A stretch of DNA of 64,000 nucleotides from Botryosphaeria dothidea (taxonomy: Eukaryota > Ascomycota > Dothideomycetes > Botryosphaeriales > Botryosphaeriaceae), in contig WWBZ02000022.1 of NCBI GenBank assembly GCA_011503125.2, positions 744,001 through 808,000 on the forward strand, read 5' to 3'. The position numbers and the translations under genes were made by a program. Below the pieces are notes generated by a model. The model searched no databases. It worked only from the letters and a program-made list of their open reading frames with translations, and was not told where the DNA came from. Below, in pieces: positions 34,553 through 46,644 of this stretch (its first letter is position 1; every line of letters begins with the position of its first letter).

Positions 34553-35576
34553 TTTGCGATATCATTTGGGCTTACTCACTTCGACATCATTGGATGTCTT
34601 TTCGACTAAAGAGTCAGCTCTCCGGCGGACAAGGCTCGCGACTGGTATTCCGTCAGCCTGGGTGGGGAACTTGAGCTACGAGCTTTCCCCGGATCATCCA
34701 ACCTGCATTATTGGTTCTCTCTGGGTCTGGGTCGTCGATGCCGCACGTTTCCGATGCAGCAAAAGTTTATTTGTGCCAGAGCTGGGATAGCATACGTAGG
34801 CATTCAATGCCTTGTGGGATATACAGTACAACATCAGCTACATACGAATCAAAGCATTGTCCGATGGAGAATGGGCTTGTATACGGTGCAATTGTCTGTA
34901 TGCTGTGGTGAGTGTCTCGTGCCGCTCTGCGCTGTCTGTCCCATCTCACCGCCACAGCTACTAGTGCAGGGTTCGCAGCACCTATTACACAACAAGTAGT
35001 GAGGAACACCAGGTACCGGAAGTGCGCCGGCTGTGACAGGGAATAGGCTTGCAGCAAAGGTGTGGGGAAGCTCTAGGCATATGCGGGGAAAGCTGTCTCG
35101 TTGGCGGAGAAGCTCCCTGAAGCTCGCACCTCCCCTTCCCAACGTCCAGGAAAGCCGTCCATCACTTCCATGACTCCGCGCGTGGCATTGCAGGCTTGTA
35201 AGGGAACGGTTTCAACGGACCCTTTGCCCCGCTACGCCCACATCATCCTCCGTCGCTCAATTTCAAATTGCTCGTCGTGACAGTCGTTGGTTGTCCGAGT
35301 TACCCACTTTCTTCCCTTCCGCTTCCGTCGTCCCGCATTATCTCCCTGCAAACGTGTTTCCACCGTTATCACTGTTCCACCGCAGCCGTTGACGCCAATT
35401 GTCTCAAATCCATCAAGGGACCCCTCCCACCTCTGCCACGCCAACCCACGCCCATCCGCCCTTCCGGACACCTCTGGGGGAATGAGTCGGTAGCACAGAC
35501 ACACAAAATTCAGAAAGAACCTCCGTCTGCAAGAGCCGTATCAAAACCTTCAAGACTAAAAAGAGAGAAAGGAAAA
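34553..35576. other. Spacer between TRM4 and the second dehydrogenase gene
   Basis: About 1 kb. The last 250 bp before 35577 are pyrimidine-rich with short open frames and look like promoter/leader of the next gene. No separate gene is supported. Confidence 0.4.
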
Positions 35577-36982
35577 ATGGCGTCCACCGCCCGCAACGCC
35601 CTGGCAAAGACGTCCGCCGCCGCCTCGTTCGCGCCCACCGTCGTCGCCAACGCCGCCCTCTCCCCGACCCTGACGGGCCTGGTCCTGCTGCTCCTCGCCC
35701 GCGGCCCGCGCGACGTCCGCGCCCGCCTCGGCCGCGCGCTCGGCGCAGATGCCGAGCCCCGGCGCTTGGAGCGCGTGGTGGGCTTGCTGAAGGTGCTGTT
35801 TGCGGTGGGGGTCGTGAGGGTGGCGAATGCGGTGCTGAATCAGTGGGCGTTGAGGCAGTGGCGGTGGAGGAGAGTGGAGAGGGATGGGGTGGGGAGTTGG
35901 GATTTCGATGGGAAGAAGGGGGTGGGCGAGGTGATTGTTGTGACGGGCGGGTGCAGTGGGATTGGGAAGGAGGTGGTGAAGGGGTTGACGGAGAGAGGTG
36001 GCGTGGGCGTGAAGGTTGTGGTGGTGGATGTGGCGGAGTTGCCGGGGGAGTTTGAGGGGCGTAAGTCGTTTTCTTCTGTCTCCTCTTCTCGTTGTTTTGT
36101 TGGAGTGGGTAGTTGGAAGGGGATGGCTTCGTCGGGTGTTATCGTTGTGATTGGCTTTGGAGTGCTGACCATGGCCAGGTCCGAATATCGTCTACTACGG
36201 TTGCGATCTCACCTCCCCTCAGTCGATCCATGAGACTGCCGCCATGATCAAGGCTGACTGCGGCGACCCTACCGTTCTCATCAACAATGCTGGAATTGCG
36301 TATCAGCATAACATCCTTGAAGGTACTGACGAGTATGATGAACGACTGTTCCGCGTCAACCTTCTTAGCCACTTCACTCTGATCAGAGAATTCCTGCCTG
36401 GTATGCTGGCTCAAAAGAAGGGCCACATTGTTACTGTCGCTAGCATGGCAAGTTACCACACCCCTCCAGGCTTGGTCAACTATTGCGCGAGTAAAGCTGC
36501 CGTTTTAGCTCTGCATGAAGGTAGTTACTTCCATCATTCCTTTTCCTTGTTGGTATACTGAAGGAAAGCTAGGCCTAAACGTTGAGCTGCGCAACCGCTA
36601 CGGTCCCGCCGGCAAGTACATTATCGCCTCCATCATCCACCCAGTGTGGGCCCAGACGCCGATCATCGAGTCTTGGAACGCTAGCTTGAAGCACAGCCGC
36701 GCCAAGATCTTCAAGCCCTCGGACATCGCGGACAAGATCGTGCGCCAGGTGCTTCGCGGCGAGCCGGCGCAGATGTACGTGCCGGATAGCGCCGCCCTAA
36801 CCACCGGTATCAGAGGCTGGCCGAATTGGCTGCAGGAATTAGCCAGAGACGGCAATAATCAACACACGAAGCCGCTTGGTGAGGGAAAAGGGAAAGGGAG
36901 GGTCAGTGATGTTGGGTTTGGTGTTGGCGAGGATCGGGATACGTTTGGAAGCGCGAGGAGTTATGATATCGTGGAAGGTTGA
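35577..36982 (+). CDS. Short-chain dehydrogenase/reductase (SDR), N-terminally anchored
   Basis: Three exons (35577-36060, 36179-36520, 36564-36982) give 414 residues. A hydrophobic N-terminal stretch (LSPTLTGLVLLLLARG) suggests membrane anchoring. The NAD(P)-binding motif VVTGGCSGIGKEV, INNAGIA, a serine in VASMAS and the YCASK catalytic site are all present. The C-terminal region (HPVWAQTPII) fits the fungal RDH10/DHRS3-like subgroup acting on lipophilic alcohols or ketones. The last intron is only 43 bp. The first exon is markedly GC-rich and G-rich compared with the others. Substrate unknown. Confidence 0.88.
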
Positions 36983-37261
36983 GGTTCTGCGTTCGTGATT
37001 CGTCTGGTGCTTTCCATTATGAAGTGAACTCTCTTGTCAAACGGTAGTCTCTGCTTTCGTGTTATTGCTTTGAATTTTCTGTCGCTGGCGAATTCGGTCT
37101 TCCTGTTTTTTTTTTCTGCGCTTCTTGGGCTACGGATTTTTTTACAACGCGTTTGTAACTACACAGAACGCCTTTTCTTTTTATTTATGGATCATTTCTC
37201 TCTTCCAAGCTACTTCCGAGGCCACGCGTGGACCTTCGAGACCAGAGTCAATTTCGAAGCG

Positions 37262-37791
37262 ATCATCTTGAAGTACCTGAGCCGTCCATCTGCGTATTCT
37301 CCTTACAAGATGCAGTACTCTTGTGGAAGCGTGTGAGAAGGCTTTCTCATGGATCTTTGACGAACCACAACCCGGGAGACCCAACATATCCGTTGGCTTT
37401 ACCAAGTGGTTAAGATCAAGTGAAAGTACCTTCTGGATATCTGGGAAACCAGGTTCAGGAAAATCAACCCTTATGAAATACCTCTGCTCGCATAAGATCT
37501 CCGAAAAATATCTCCACCAATGGGCAGGGACTCGCCGGCTTCTCACCACGAGCTTCTTTTTCTGGATTGCAGGTAAACGAAGCTTACTCTAATCTCAAGA
37601 AGGACTGCTACGTTCCATATTATACCACATTCTTCGCCAATGTCCGGAACTTATACCCATTGTTCTTCCACGGGAATGGGAGATGGAGGTATTGGGTGAC
37701 CCAGCGCTGGAAAATACTCACTTCAGCTCCTGGGCTGTCTCTGACTACCTTCGGGTGCTCCAAGATGTCTGCACCTACCTCATGAGCCATC
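37262..37791 (+). pseudogene. Relic of a NACHT (NLR-type) gene
   Basis: The frame from about 37325 reads EACEKAFSWIFDEP, FTKWLRSSESTFWISGKPGSGKSTLMKYL, with an intact Walker A (GKPGSGKST), then WAGTRRLLTTSFFFWIAG. An in-frame TAA at 37590-37592 interrupts it, after which the same frame continues SQEGLLRSILYHILRQCPELIPIVLPREWE, the expected next block of fungal NACHT proteins. Upstream, the matching N-terminal block (ILKYLSRPS) lies in a different frame, implying a frameshift near 37320. Downstream similarity fades after about 37750. No start codon, Walker B or repeat domain remains. Fungal NACHT proteins are NLR-like sensors of non-self or heterokaryon incompatibility. Confidence 0.75.
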
Positions 37792-38178
37792 ATGTCAGAC
37801 CATACCATTGCATGGGGAGTGTTCACCCTTATCAAGGCCTCGTCGCCCGTAGATACTACTTCCTGGTTAGCACAACCGCTTTCGGAGCTAACTTCGACCA
37901 TGTTCTACCACGTCAAATCTCTTGGAGACTCACAAGGCACGCAAACATCTGCGACTGTTATCGACATTGCGAAAGAGAACTTTTCCGCTGAGCACGCTAA
38001 AGCGCTCATGAACATTTTTGAGAGGGATCATGCAGGCGGAGGTTTTCCTGCGTCTTTTGCTGTCCGTCATGAAGACCTGCTCCAGCAACATTCCGAGGCA
38101 AATTTGACATTCTTCGGTGTCTTGTGGAAACTTTTCCGTTGTAAGGCGGGGAAGAATAAAGGTGGCCGGGAAGCTTGA
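37792..38178 (+). other. Open frame after the NACHT relic, unrecognised
   Basis: A 128-codon ATG frame with ordinary composition (ENFSAEHAKALMNIFERD near its middle, basic end KNKGGREA). No family is recognised. It directly follows the decayed NACHT block in a different phase and may be more of the same relic. Confidence 0.2.
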
Positions 38179-38354
38179 GAGGAAGAGGAAGAAAATGTGT
38201 GTGTTTGGACTCTGCTGGGGCTTTTCAGATGTAGAAGAGCAAAATGCTTGAGATTTTGAGCTTATACTAGAAATATACCATCCTCCAGGAACGCCTTGCT
38301 CGCGGAACGCCGAAGAGAGCTCATTGCGAAGAGTAGAAGGCCACATGCTCAACC

Positions 38355-39923
38355 CTACATCGCCATGAACACGCCACCCCCAACCGTTATAATCGCCAGC
38401 CCCACCGTCAAAATCGCCGCCCCGGCCTTGTCCCTCCCCGTAATCTCGCCCTTGTACTTCGGCGTCGACACGCCGCTCCCCGTCCCCGCGCTCGGATCGC
38501 CCGTGCTCTTGCCGCCGGTGTTCGCGCTCAGCGGCGCCTGCAGCGCCGCCTGCGTCACCATGTTCGCCTGCACGACGCTCAGCGCGCTCATCTGCTCGCC
38601 GATGCCCTGGAAGCCGTCCCACGTGTCCTGGTACCAGCGCCTGCCGCACATGATGCCGCCATCGCCGCCGGTGCACTGCTTCGCCGCGCCCTGCGCCGAG
38701 GCCTGGAGTTTGGGCACGATCTGCGCGGACGTGAACGGCGCGATCTGCGCGGCGACGGCGAGCCAGCGCGAGAGGTATGCCTTGAAGGAGGGCTGGTCGT
38801 TGTCGCACGTCTGGCCCTGCTCGCACGTGATCTCGGACATGACCTGGCCGCCGTACTGGGTGGGGAAGAAGACGTCGGCGCCGTCGAGCAGCGCGGCGAG
38901 GCGGGTGTGCCAGACGGCCGAGCCGTTGGTGTAGTTGTACATGTAGGCGGCGCCGGAGATGAGGGTGCCGTAGTTGTACGTCCACTGCAGGTTGTCGGCG
39001 GAGCTGCAGTTGGTCGTCGTCGACGTGCCGTCGTTGACGGTGTATTTGGTCGCGTTCGACGCGGTGTCGAGCAGCGGCGACTGGGCCAGCCAGTCCCACA
39101 TCTTGTCGGCCCAGTCGGCGTAGGTGGCGTTGGCCGTGTAGCGCGCGAGGCGGGCGGAGAGCTGGAAGAAGCCGCCGTTGGAGATGGCGTTCTTGTAGTC
39201 GTAGCCGTTGTTGAAGGTGAAGATCTGCCAGCGCAGGCCACCACCGCATGAGGAGTGGTCCCAGCGGGCGGCTTGTGTGTTGAACACGGCTTGAGCCAAG
39301 GCGAGCCATTGTGGCTGGTCGGCGGGCGGGTTAGGAAAGCCGAGTTCGGCGGCGGAGAGGGCGGCGAATGCCCAAAAGACTTGGTCGTCGTTTCCCTGAA
39401 ACGAGTAATCTGTGAGTTTTGGTTTTGCGGGTTGATGCAGTAGTGTTAGCGCACCTCGTCTTTCGTCTGGTTGGAGGGCATGTAGTCCTTGTCGTCTCCG
39501 ACTTGAAACAGTAATGCTTGTGTCGTAACGTCGTTATATGTGGTGTCACCGGTGTAGTACCAGTACTCGACCATCTACCAACCATTCAGTCATTATTACC
39601 GAGACAAGGCCTAACCAATATCTCCTGAACTGACCGTCATGAACATGGATCCAGCTTCCCACCAGTAGTAAGGCTGTGGCAAGTAGCCGGGTATTTGGCC
39701 TGTTTGATTGCCAGTATACGATTTCATCATTCCATATGCTATTGTGCTTGCTGCCGACTTGATGCTGTCTTCCAATGATTAGAGACATGGCGCACACGGG
39801 TGCAGAGAACGACGAACTTGGATCGTTAATGTCAAGCTGCACTGCCGTCGCTGGCTGCGCGAGATGGCTCAAGGAGGCAAGCGACAAGAGCGCTGCTGTA
39901 CTTGTGAAGCTGGGCATCCGCAT
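38355..39923 (-). CDS. DFG5: GH76 alpha-1,6-mannanase of the DFG5/DCW1 family, GPI-anchored
   Basis: Four exons (39923-39818, 39768-39635, 39574-39455, 39395-38355) give 466 residues. An N-terminal signal peptide ([20 protein letters not shown]) is followed by [20 protein letters not shown] and the catalytic GNDDQVFW with the conserved Asp pair at residues 123-124. [26 protein letters not shown] and [13 protein letters not shown] are family blocks. The C-terminus ends in a hydrophobic tail ([21 protein letters not shown]) after a Ser/Gly-rich linker, the pattern of a GPI signal. Dfg5/Dcw1 enzymes are thought to transfer GPI-linked glycoproteins to the cell wall. DFG5 and DCW1 cannot be separated from sequence alone. 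Confidence 0.93.
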
Positions 39924-41390
39924 GACGGAAAATAGCGCAAGCGAGTGTGTGTAGTTGGAGAAAAGAGAGGTGTTCTTGAAAGGAATCTCTGGCGGAGCAT
40001 AGCGGAGGCGAGAGGCATGAAAATTGCTCACAAAGGGAGGGCTGGGTTTAACTATTGTCTGACATGGCGACGGAGGTGGCTGTGAGGCTGAGGAGCCGGC
40101 CTGACGGAGTGACAGGGCGCCAGCAAGGCCTGCGGCCGGCGTTCTGCGGCACGGTGCGAGTGATTTGCGGCCAGATCGTGGAGCGCGCATCCGGCCACCC
40201 GCTCGGTCAGGGCGAATCACGAAGGCACCAGCGCCAGTGAGACCCGTGGGGCTGACGCGGCCGCCCTGGAGATGACGCCGTTCACGCTTAGGGCCGGGGT
40301 GTCGAGTGTTGCACCATGACAGCGTCTCAAAGGAATGGAGAGGTCGATCAAGCTTCGCGCTCCGCGGGACAAGCCTCTCCAAGCTTTGTGGGGGGAAGCT
40401 TGGCGGCTGGCGTTCCCACTTTTCGCCTCCTCATTTCGCCGTGAACGAGCCCCTGTCTGGCGCCGGTGCTTCATCTTTGACCTGCCACTGCATCCGCGCC
40501 CAACCGCTCCTCTCAACCCATCGTCTTCTGGCGCGACATGAATTTATCTGCTGACAAGATCGCCAATGCCTTTGTGGTCCGGTCCAACGACTTCTCAAGC
40601 CCTTCGTCTCCACGGGAACGTACCGGCTCCCTAAGGGACACAAGGTCCGCCAGAGGGCTAAGCCTCATCATTCCGACGCCACGGGGTCTCTAATATTAGA
40701 CCCATTAGCACCGGCAGTTCCTCTCCGACCACATGCTACATTCGTCTTCGCGCCCTTGGCCCAGGTGAAGCTGCACACATAAGATTCTCGCCGCGCAGTG
40801 CTGACTGCACTGCACGATTGCCAATCGCTCTAACACGATGCCTCGCCAATCCTCGTCCACGCCTTCACCAAAAGCTTGCCGACTCAGCCTCATCCCCTTT
40901 CAAACTTCATCCTGTGGCCCGCCATGTTGCGTTAACGCAGTTTTATATTATGAGAGGAAGGTGTTGTGTTGTACCTTGAAAGTCGCAGTTGGCCGACTCC
41001 TGAGCTGAATCAGGCTTCGCATGCTACTTAGAATTAGGCCATCCACCCCTTTCCAATATCGCCATGTCGGCCTGTACCGTGCCAAAATCCCGCTAATATC
41101 CTACATTCCTTGTAGCTTGTACCCTTGATAATCTTCGGTCGCTCAGATGCCGTGCTGCTTTCACAAGCGATTAACACAGTGGGTGTCCAAGCGCGAAAGG
41201 TGCCGGATCACGTTGGGGTTGCGGCCTTTGGGGCAGCTTGAAGCTAAGTCGAAGGTCGGAGCCCAATGCATCTACAGGATGGACCGTCCGTGCACCGATG
41301 CTGCTTCAAGCTCCGCAAGAAAGTCATCCCTAGCTTAACAGTCTTTTCAGGGTAGTTATCTCTGATCTGAAAGGGTATAGGGGATCATGC
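39924..41390. other. Spacer upstream of the GH76 gene and downstream of the RBM25 gene
   Basis: About 1.5 kb. The short frames here have no recognised features. The part next to 39923 is the mannanase promoter. Confidence 0.4.
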
Positions 41391-43958
41391 TCACGCAGAT
41401 AGTCCGCGCTTCTCACTTTCCGAGAGGAAGATGATCATGCGGTACAACTTGCGAACGAAGTCCTCAGTATCCTCATCGAAGATCTAAGAACACATGGTTA
41501 GCACGTGGTTGCCAGTATCAAAACAGAAGAGAGAAAAGCAGGGATAGCGCCAGACTTACCATCGAGATCTCATCCACAAGCTCCTGCGGCGTGCTCTTAT
41601 TCTTGATGTGCGCATGGATGGCGTCAATGACGTCCTGGTCTTCAACGCCGATCGCTTCCAGAATCTTCCTCCGGATGAACGGCTGCAGCTGGTCGTTGAC
41701 AGTCTCGTCGAGCAGGTGATCCCACGGGACCTGCCACTTCCACAGGCCCTCACGGTCCGATGGAATTTCGCGTGCAAGCTGCTGCGCAGCCGCCTTACGG
41801 TCTTCCTCCGACATGGTAGCCACGTCCTCAGGCTTAAGCGGCACAAGCTTGCGAGGAGCTGCATTGGCAGCCGCGGCATCTTCTTCGTCCTCAAGCATGT
41901 TCTCAACCTCAGCGGCAGTCCGACGCGGAGCAGCTTGCTGAGCGCGCTGGGAGACGGCGGCACCAAGCGACATCTTGAAGCGCTGGGGTTCGCGTGGAGT
42001 GCTAGTCGTGTTGCGGTCGGCAATGTCCTTAGCGGTCTGCGAGAGGAACGAGTCGGCTAGTTCACGAGCCTCCTGGTTCTTCTCCTTCTCCTTTTGCTTC
42101 TCACGCTCCTCCGCGTTGCGGTCCTTGTCATCGGCAGTAGACTCGCGCGCGCGGAAAGCAGCCCTATTGCGGAGCCAAAGAGTACGGTCAGAGTAGTACT
42201 CCTCGGTGCGGCGAGATGCCTGTTCATCGTCATCCCAATCGGCCAGCCTCTTCTTCATAGACTCGACTTCAGCCTCACGCGTAGCCGTCTCCTTCTTCTC
42301 ACGTGCCTCCTCACGCTCGAGAGCCGAGGCGCGAGACGCCTCACGGGCATGCCAGCGACGCTCGTACTCCACGAGGGCCTTGTCCTCTTCCTCTCCCTTC
42401 TTCTTTTTACGGCGGCGCTCCAGTTCCTCATCGCTTGCAGAGTCCTCCTCATCCGAACGGTTGATGTAAGGGCAATTGGCCATGTCTTTAGCAGTGACTG
42501 TGCCGCCCGGGATGAAACTGACGCCGTTCTGGTAATCTTTCGGGATCTGAACACCCTGGAAAGCCTTCGGGCCGCTGGGAGCGCCCTCGACACCACGCTT
42601 GCTGGGGCCGAGAGGGATGCCATTCGCGCCACCGGCGGGGCCGCTGGGTGCGGAAGCAGGCGGAGAAGCAAGGCGGTTGTAGCGTTGTCCCGAATTCTTC
42701 TGACGCTCAAGCCTCTCGACTTCCTCCTCACGTTGGAGACGCTCTAAGTCCCTACGGACGCTCCTGTCGCGGAAAGCTGCAATCTCAGCAGCAACAGTCT
42801 CGCGCATCTCGGGGGGGATATCCGAAAGCTCATCCTCAACAGTAAGGGGAATGGTAACAACTTCACCCGTCGTGCCGTCAACCTTGGTCTCGGAGCCAGT
42901 CATGTTGACATCTCCATCAGGATCCTCGGTAGGGGCATCACGAGGGTTCTTCAGACTTGCCAGAACTTCACCCAGCGCTTGCTTGGCAGTGTCGATGCGG
43001 AATTGAGAAGCGGATTCATCCTCATCGCGCTTGGCCTTCCACTCCTCGGCGTACTTCAAAGAGGCATCGTCAACTTTCACCTGGGAAACTGTTAGTCACA
43101 GATCAGTGAAGATGAAAGTTCGAGATATTTACCAGGAGATTCGCCATTTCGATCTCTTCGCCATCACTCTTGCCTGGCTCTTGCTTCTTCGCAGGAACCT
43201 GGATGCCATCACTGAACACAGCAGCAGCCGTCTCCAGGCTCTCGGCATCCTCGAACTCAGCAAAGCCAAACGAGACGGGCTTATTGTCTGCATCCGTAGG
43301 CCTAGTCCAGCGGCGAAGACTGCCTGCACAACGCATGATCCTCTCAATATCATCATCGGTCACGCCTTCCGTGATCTTGCCAACGAAGATAGTGCGCGCG
43401 ATCTCCTCCTTGGTAGGTGGCTGGAGCGACATCATCGAGTCGCGCGCCTGGCGTTGCGAATCCGAACCGCGAAAGTCGCTACCAAGGCCGGGGCGCCTGG
43501 TACCTGCAGAGGCAGCATCGCCGCCTGCCTTGCGATCATCACCCTTGGCGCTGGGTCCAGTGGTTCCCAAGCGGATGACCGGGGCGTTGAAGTTGATGTT
43601 CGGCATTCCAGCCGGCGGAGCAAAGTTGGGAGGGAGATTTCCAGGGCGCGCGGGCAGCGGCGACTGCGACTGCTGAATGCCGGGAGGCGCGGTGACACCG
43701 GGGGCGGGCATGGCTCCAGGCGGCGGTCCTACACGGGCATTAGATCTTCTGGTGTCGTGTGCTCTGAGGTGAATGATTCCTGTACTTACCCATGCCAGGT
43801 GGCGGCGCCATGCCGGGCGGAGCACCTTGAGCGCCTGGGTAGCCCCCATAGCCCGGGGGGCGACCGTACTGTCCTCCAGCTGTGACGTGTTAGCAAGATT
43901 TTGTGGGGTGAGGCAACTCGAGGCGTGCGCGCGGAGCAGACGTACGATAGTTGTACAT
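41391..43958 (-). CDS. RBM25: RNA-binding splicing factor, RBM25 homologue (RRM plus PWI)
   Basis: Five exons (43958-43946, 43879-43790, 43728-43133, 43080-41560, 41483-41391) sum to 771 codons. The N-terminus is glycine/proline-rich (MYNYPGGQYG). An RRM follows near residues 130-215 (RTIFVGKITEGVTDDDIERIM ... FGFAEFEDAES). A long charged coiled region rich in Arg/Glu/Lys occupies the middle. The C-terminal PWI domain is seen at KWQVPWDHLLDETVNDQLQP, RRKILEAIGVEDQDVI and the last exon IFDEDTEDFVRKLYRMIIF. RBM25 proteins bind pre-mRNA and act with U1 snRNP in splice-site choice in the nucleus. The first coding exon is just 13 nt. Confidence 0.92.
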
Positions 43959-44304
43959 GGCTGGATAGCTGCGCGTCAATGGATCTCAAGCAGGAGTGTG
44001 CGAGAGTTTGGAGTTGAGCTCCCGTGAGAAGGCGATGCTGGCGAGAGCGGGGCGCGCAGCAGCCGAAAGAGTGACGCGGTGGTGTTGGTCGGTGTTGAGC
44101 GGGCCCGCGAGCAAAGTGCTGGTGAAGCCTGTCGCGCGTCGAGCTTCTTTCCTTCCGCGCCGCGCACGGACCCCAAATTGTCGTGCCGGAGATCAGTTTT
44201 CGTCGCGCCAGACACCCTCCGCCAGCATCTACTTCTCATTGCAAACGTACGTCATCCCGGAAACACTCTACGAGACGCCGCTGCTGATCACCATCTCACA
44301 GAAG
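43959..44304. promoter_or_regulatory. Bidirectional promoter of the RBM25 gene and MRP21
   Basis: A 346-bp GC-rich divergent interval between two start codons. The MRP21 frame stays open upstream to 43996, but the start at 44305 is the first one followed by a mitochondrial-type presequence. No named site was identified. Confidence 0.5.
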
Positions 44305-45147
44305 ATGGAACTGCGACGGATAGGCGAAGTGCTCTTGCGCTCCCGGCCCTCGGCCTTCCTCTCGCGGCCCTGCGAGACCCGCTTTGGCATGCTTGCCGCA
44401 ACCACCTCTCCGCGCGCATACTCAGTCTCTGCTGTAAGACGGCAGCAGGACCCCGCAAAATCTCCCGCCACTGGGTCGCAATCGAATCAGAGTTCCTCGT
44501 CGAGCGAGCCTGGCTCGAAGCAGTCATCGCAAGAGGGCGCCTCTTCCTCCATCGCTGACGAAATCGGCTCCCTCCTCAATAACTCCCTCGAATTCACCCG
44601 CAATAGTCCCGTCCGGCGTACTTCGCGCTTCTCCTCGCCCAATGCTCAGGCTGAGAACCGTGACAGGACGCGCTACGGCTTCCCTATCGGCTCGTCGGCC
44701 GATGACGCTTCCGCTCGCTTCAGGGACTCCAGCAGCGTCTCCGGCGATATGCACAGGATGCTCTCCGAAAACTCCGCCGCTGACTCTGCTCGTTATGTCT
44801 CCGGCGGTCGCGGTGTGGGAAATCTCGATTTCTTCGCCCTAAGCAATGGTCCCCCCCAAAAGAGCCTCGTCGAGCCCCCGGACCCGTCAACTCTGCCACG
44901 CTTGGGCCCAATGGTGGGCCGCAGCATAGCTATTCGAGACAACATGGATCTGGCCAAGGGGTTACGTCAGTTGGATATTACCTGCGCGCGCAACAGAGTC
45001 CGGGGAGATTTCAACAAGCAAAAATTCCATGAGAGGCCTGGTTTGAAGAAGAAGAGGTTGGCCAGTGAGCGCTGGCGGAAGCGTTTCATGGACGGATTTA
45101 AGGCCACAGTGCAGAGAGTGCAATACCTCAAGAGACAGGGGTGGTAA
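44305..45147 (+). CDS. MRP21: Mitochondrial small-subunit ribosomal protein bS21m
   Basis: An intronless frame of 280 residues from 44305. The N-terminus (MELRRIGEVLLRSRPSAFLS) is a basic amphipathic mitochondrial presequence. A long Ser-rich, disordered segment follows, and the last about 85 residues are the S21 domain: GRSIAIRDNMDLAKGLRQL, NRVRGDFNKQKFHERPG and the basic SERWRKRFMDGFKATVQRVQ. The gene is much longer than bacterial S21 because of the fungal N-terminal extension. It works in the mitochondrial ribosome. It is divergent from the RBM25 homologue. Confidence 0.9.
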   Translation: MELRRIGEVLLRSRPSAFLSRPCETRFGMLAATTSPRAYSVSAVRRQQDPAKSPATGSQSNQSSSSSEPGSKQSSQEGASSSIADEIGSLLNNSLEFTRNSPVRRTSRFSSPNAQAENRDRTRYGFPIGSSADDASARFRDSSSVSGDMHRMLSENSAADSARYVSGGRGVGNLDFFALSNGPPQKSLVEPPDPSTLPRLGPMVGRSIAIRDNMDLAKGLRQLDITCARNRVRGDFNKQKFHERPGLKKKRLASERWRKRFMDGFKATVQRVQYLKRQGW

Positions 45148-45473
45148 AACGGTGCATACGTCGGCGCATGGGCAACATCATGTTCAGTTGAGGGTCCAGG
45201 TGGCTCCCACAATTCTGGAATTAAGTCTGGCTGTAGAATAAGGGAAGTGTTCATCGTCTGGCTCAACTGTACTCAAAATGTATCATCATTTGTATATGAA
45301 ATGCTATCTGATAAAGTGTATTCAGGACGCCAGGTGTGCCATCCCCCCAGTCTAGTTCCTCAACAGCCGTTCTGTCCACATATCCCCAGGAAAGAAGCAG
45401 CCCCAAACGCTCTTTGGATTACACACCCAACATCCAGCATCATCAGGATCACGGAACGTTCACCATTGCAAAC
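45148..45473. other. Convergent spacer
   Basis: About 325 bp between MRP21 and the minus-strand gene ending at 45474. The minus-strand gene may continue here if the GTAAGG near 45617 is used as a donor; no terminal exon was proven. Confidence 0.35.
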
Positions 45474-46644
45474 TCACCGGCCTCCGAATTTCCCTCTTCC
45501 CAGGCTCCATTTCCTACTCCCACCTCGTCCACCGTCACCAATCGCGAAACCGCCCAATCTCCCGACTCCCACTCCCATCGCTCCAATCCGACTTTGCCTT
45601 ACTTCCACATCTGCTCTGAATCTGCCCCAACTGCGCTCACGCTCCTCCCTGAGATAATTTAGCCATAACATTCCTCAGGCGATGACTAGAGCTTTGGAAA
45701 GCCTGAAGTCAAGTTTTAGAACACTTACCAGTCAGCCATCTGGGAAAGCATGAAATCCCAAGTCTTGCTCTCCTGCACCAACCGCACACTATCATCATGC
45801 CTCAAACACGCCTCCCGATACAACCGCTGCTGCCTCGCCCGCGCCGCCGCCGCCTCCCCCACCAACGCCGGATCTTCATGCGGCAACACCGGCGCCGCAG
45901 TCGCCGCATCAGCAGCCACTCCCCTCTCCCCAAGCAGGCTCCTACCAGCGTCTTCTCCCGCACCCACCACCTCGTGAGTATCGCTCCTCACCACCGCCGC
46001 CAGCGGTCCCGGCGGCGGCGTCCCTGCCCTACTGCTGCCCCCAACCGGACTGGGCGGCTGCTCGCCATCACCACCCAGCCTCATGCTCTCGAGCAGCGCG
46101 CTCGTGCGGTCGACGCCCGCGGCCCGGCTGGCCCGCCGCATGGCGACGCGCTCGTACTGCCGCCGCGCGTGGCTGCTCGTCACGCTGCTCCACGCGCCAA
46201 TGTTGTAGTTGTTCTGCAGGGCTTCGGCGTCCGGCGCGGCGTTGGGCGCGCACGAGGTGAAACCGGGCGCGTAGGCGGTCGAGGGGGCCAGGCGGCGGTC
46301 TGGCGGAGGTGGGGAGGGAGGGTTGGCGGTGCGCGAGCTTGGGGGCGGGGCGGAGATGTCGAGGAGGGAGGTGCTGATGTAGTAGGGCTGTGGCTGTTGT
46401 TGATGGTGAGCTTCGGAGATGAGCTGGCTGTCTCGTGCGGAGGAGCGGTAGGTGGGGGCTTCGGAGGTGTATCTATGGTTGCATGGCGTTTCACGCGTTA
46501 GAGAGTGGGTCTTCGGTGCATAGGATGGGATAAGAAGTTTACGTACGATGGCGCTGAAGAGAGCAGGGAGCTGGTGTCTGGATCGCGCTGGTAGAGCGGG
46601 AGAGGCTCAACCTCGAGCGGGGTGGCAGTGATATTGCAAGTCAT
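45474..46644 (-). CDS. Conserved fungal protein of unknown function
   Basis: Three exons (46644-46547, 46472-45729, 45648-45474) sum to 339 codons. It starts MTCNITATPLEVEPLPLYQRD. The middle is proline/serine-rich and disordered (APPPSSRTANPPSPPPP). The C-terminal block is the most protein-like part: RQQRLYREACLRHDDSVRLVQ, then ESKTWDFMLSQMADW across the second intron into EERERSWGRFR. The intron boundary falls inside the tryptophan codon of ADW, with a strong donor (GTAAGTG), which argues that the simple stop just after it is not used. No named family. The 3' end past RFRADVE is uncertain. Confidence 0.55.

Noticed and set aside
37930..39309. 459-codon minus-strand frame overlapping the GH76 gene
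   Set aside because: It is an alternative phase of the GC-rich mannanase exon, rich in Arg and His; the GH76 frame carries all family motifs.
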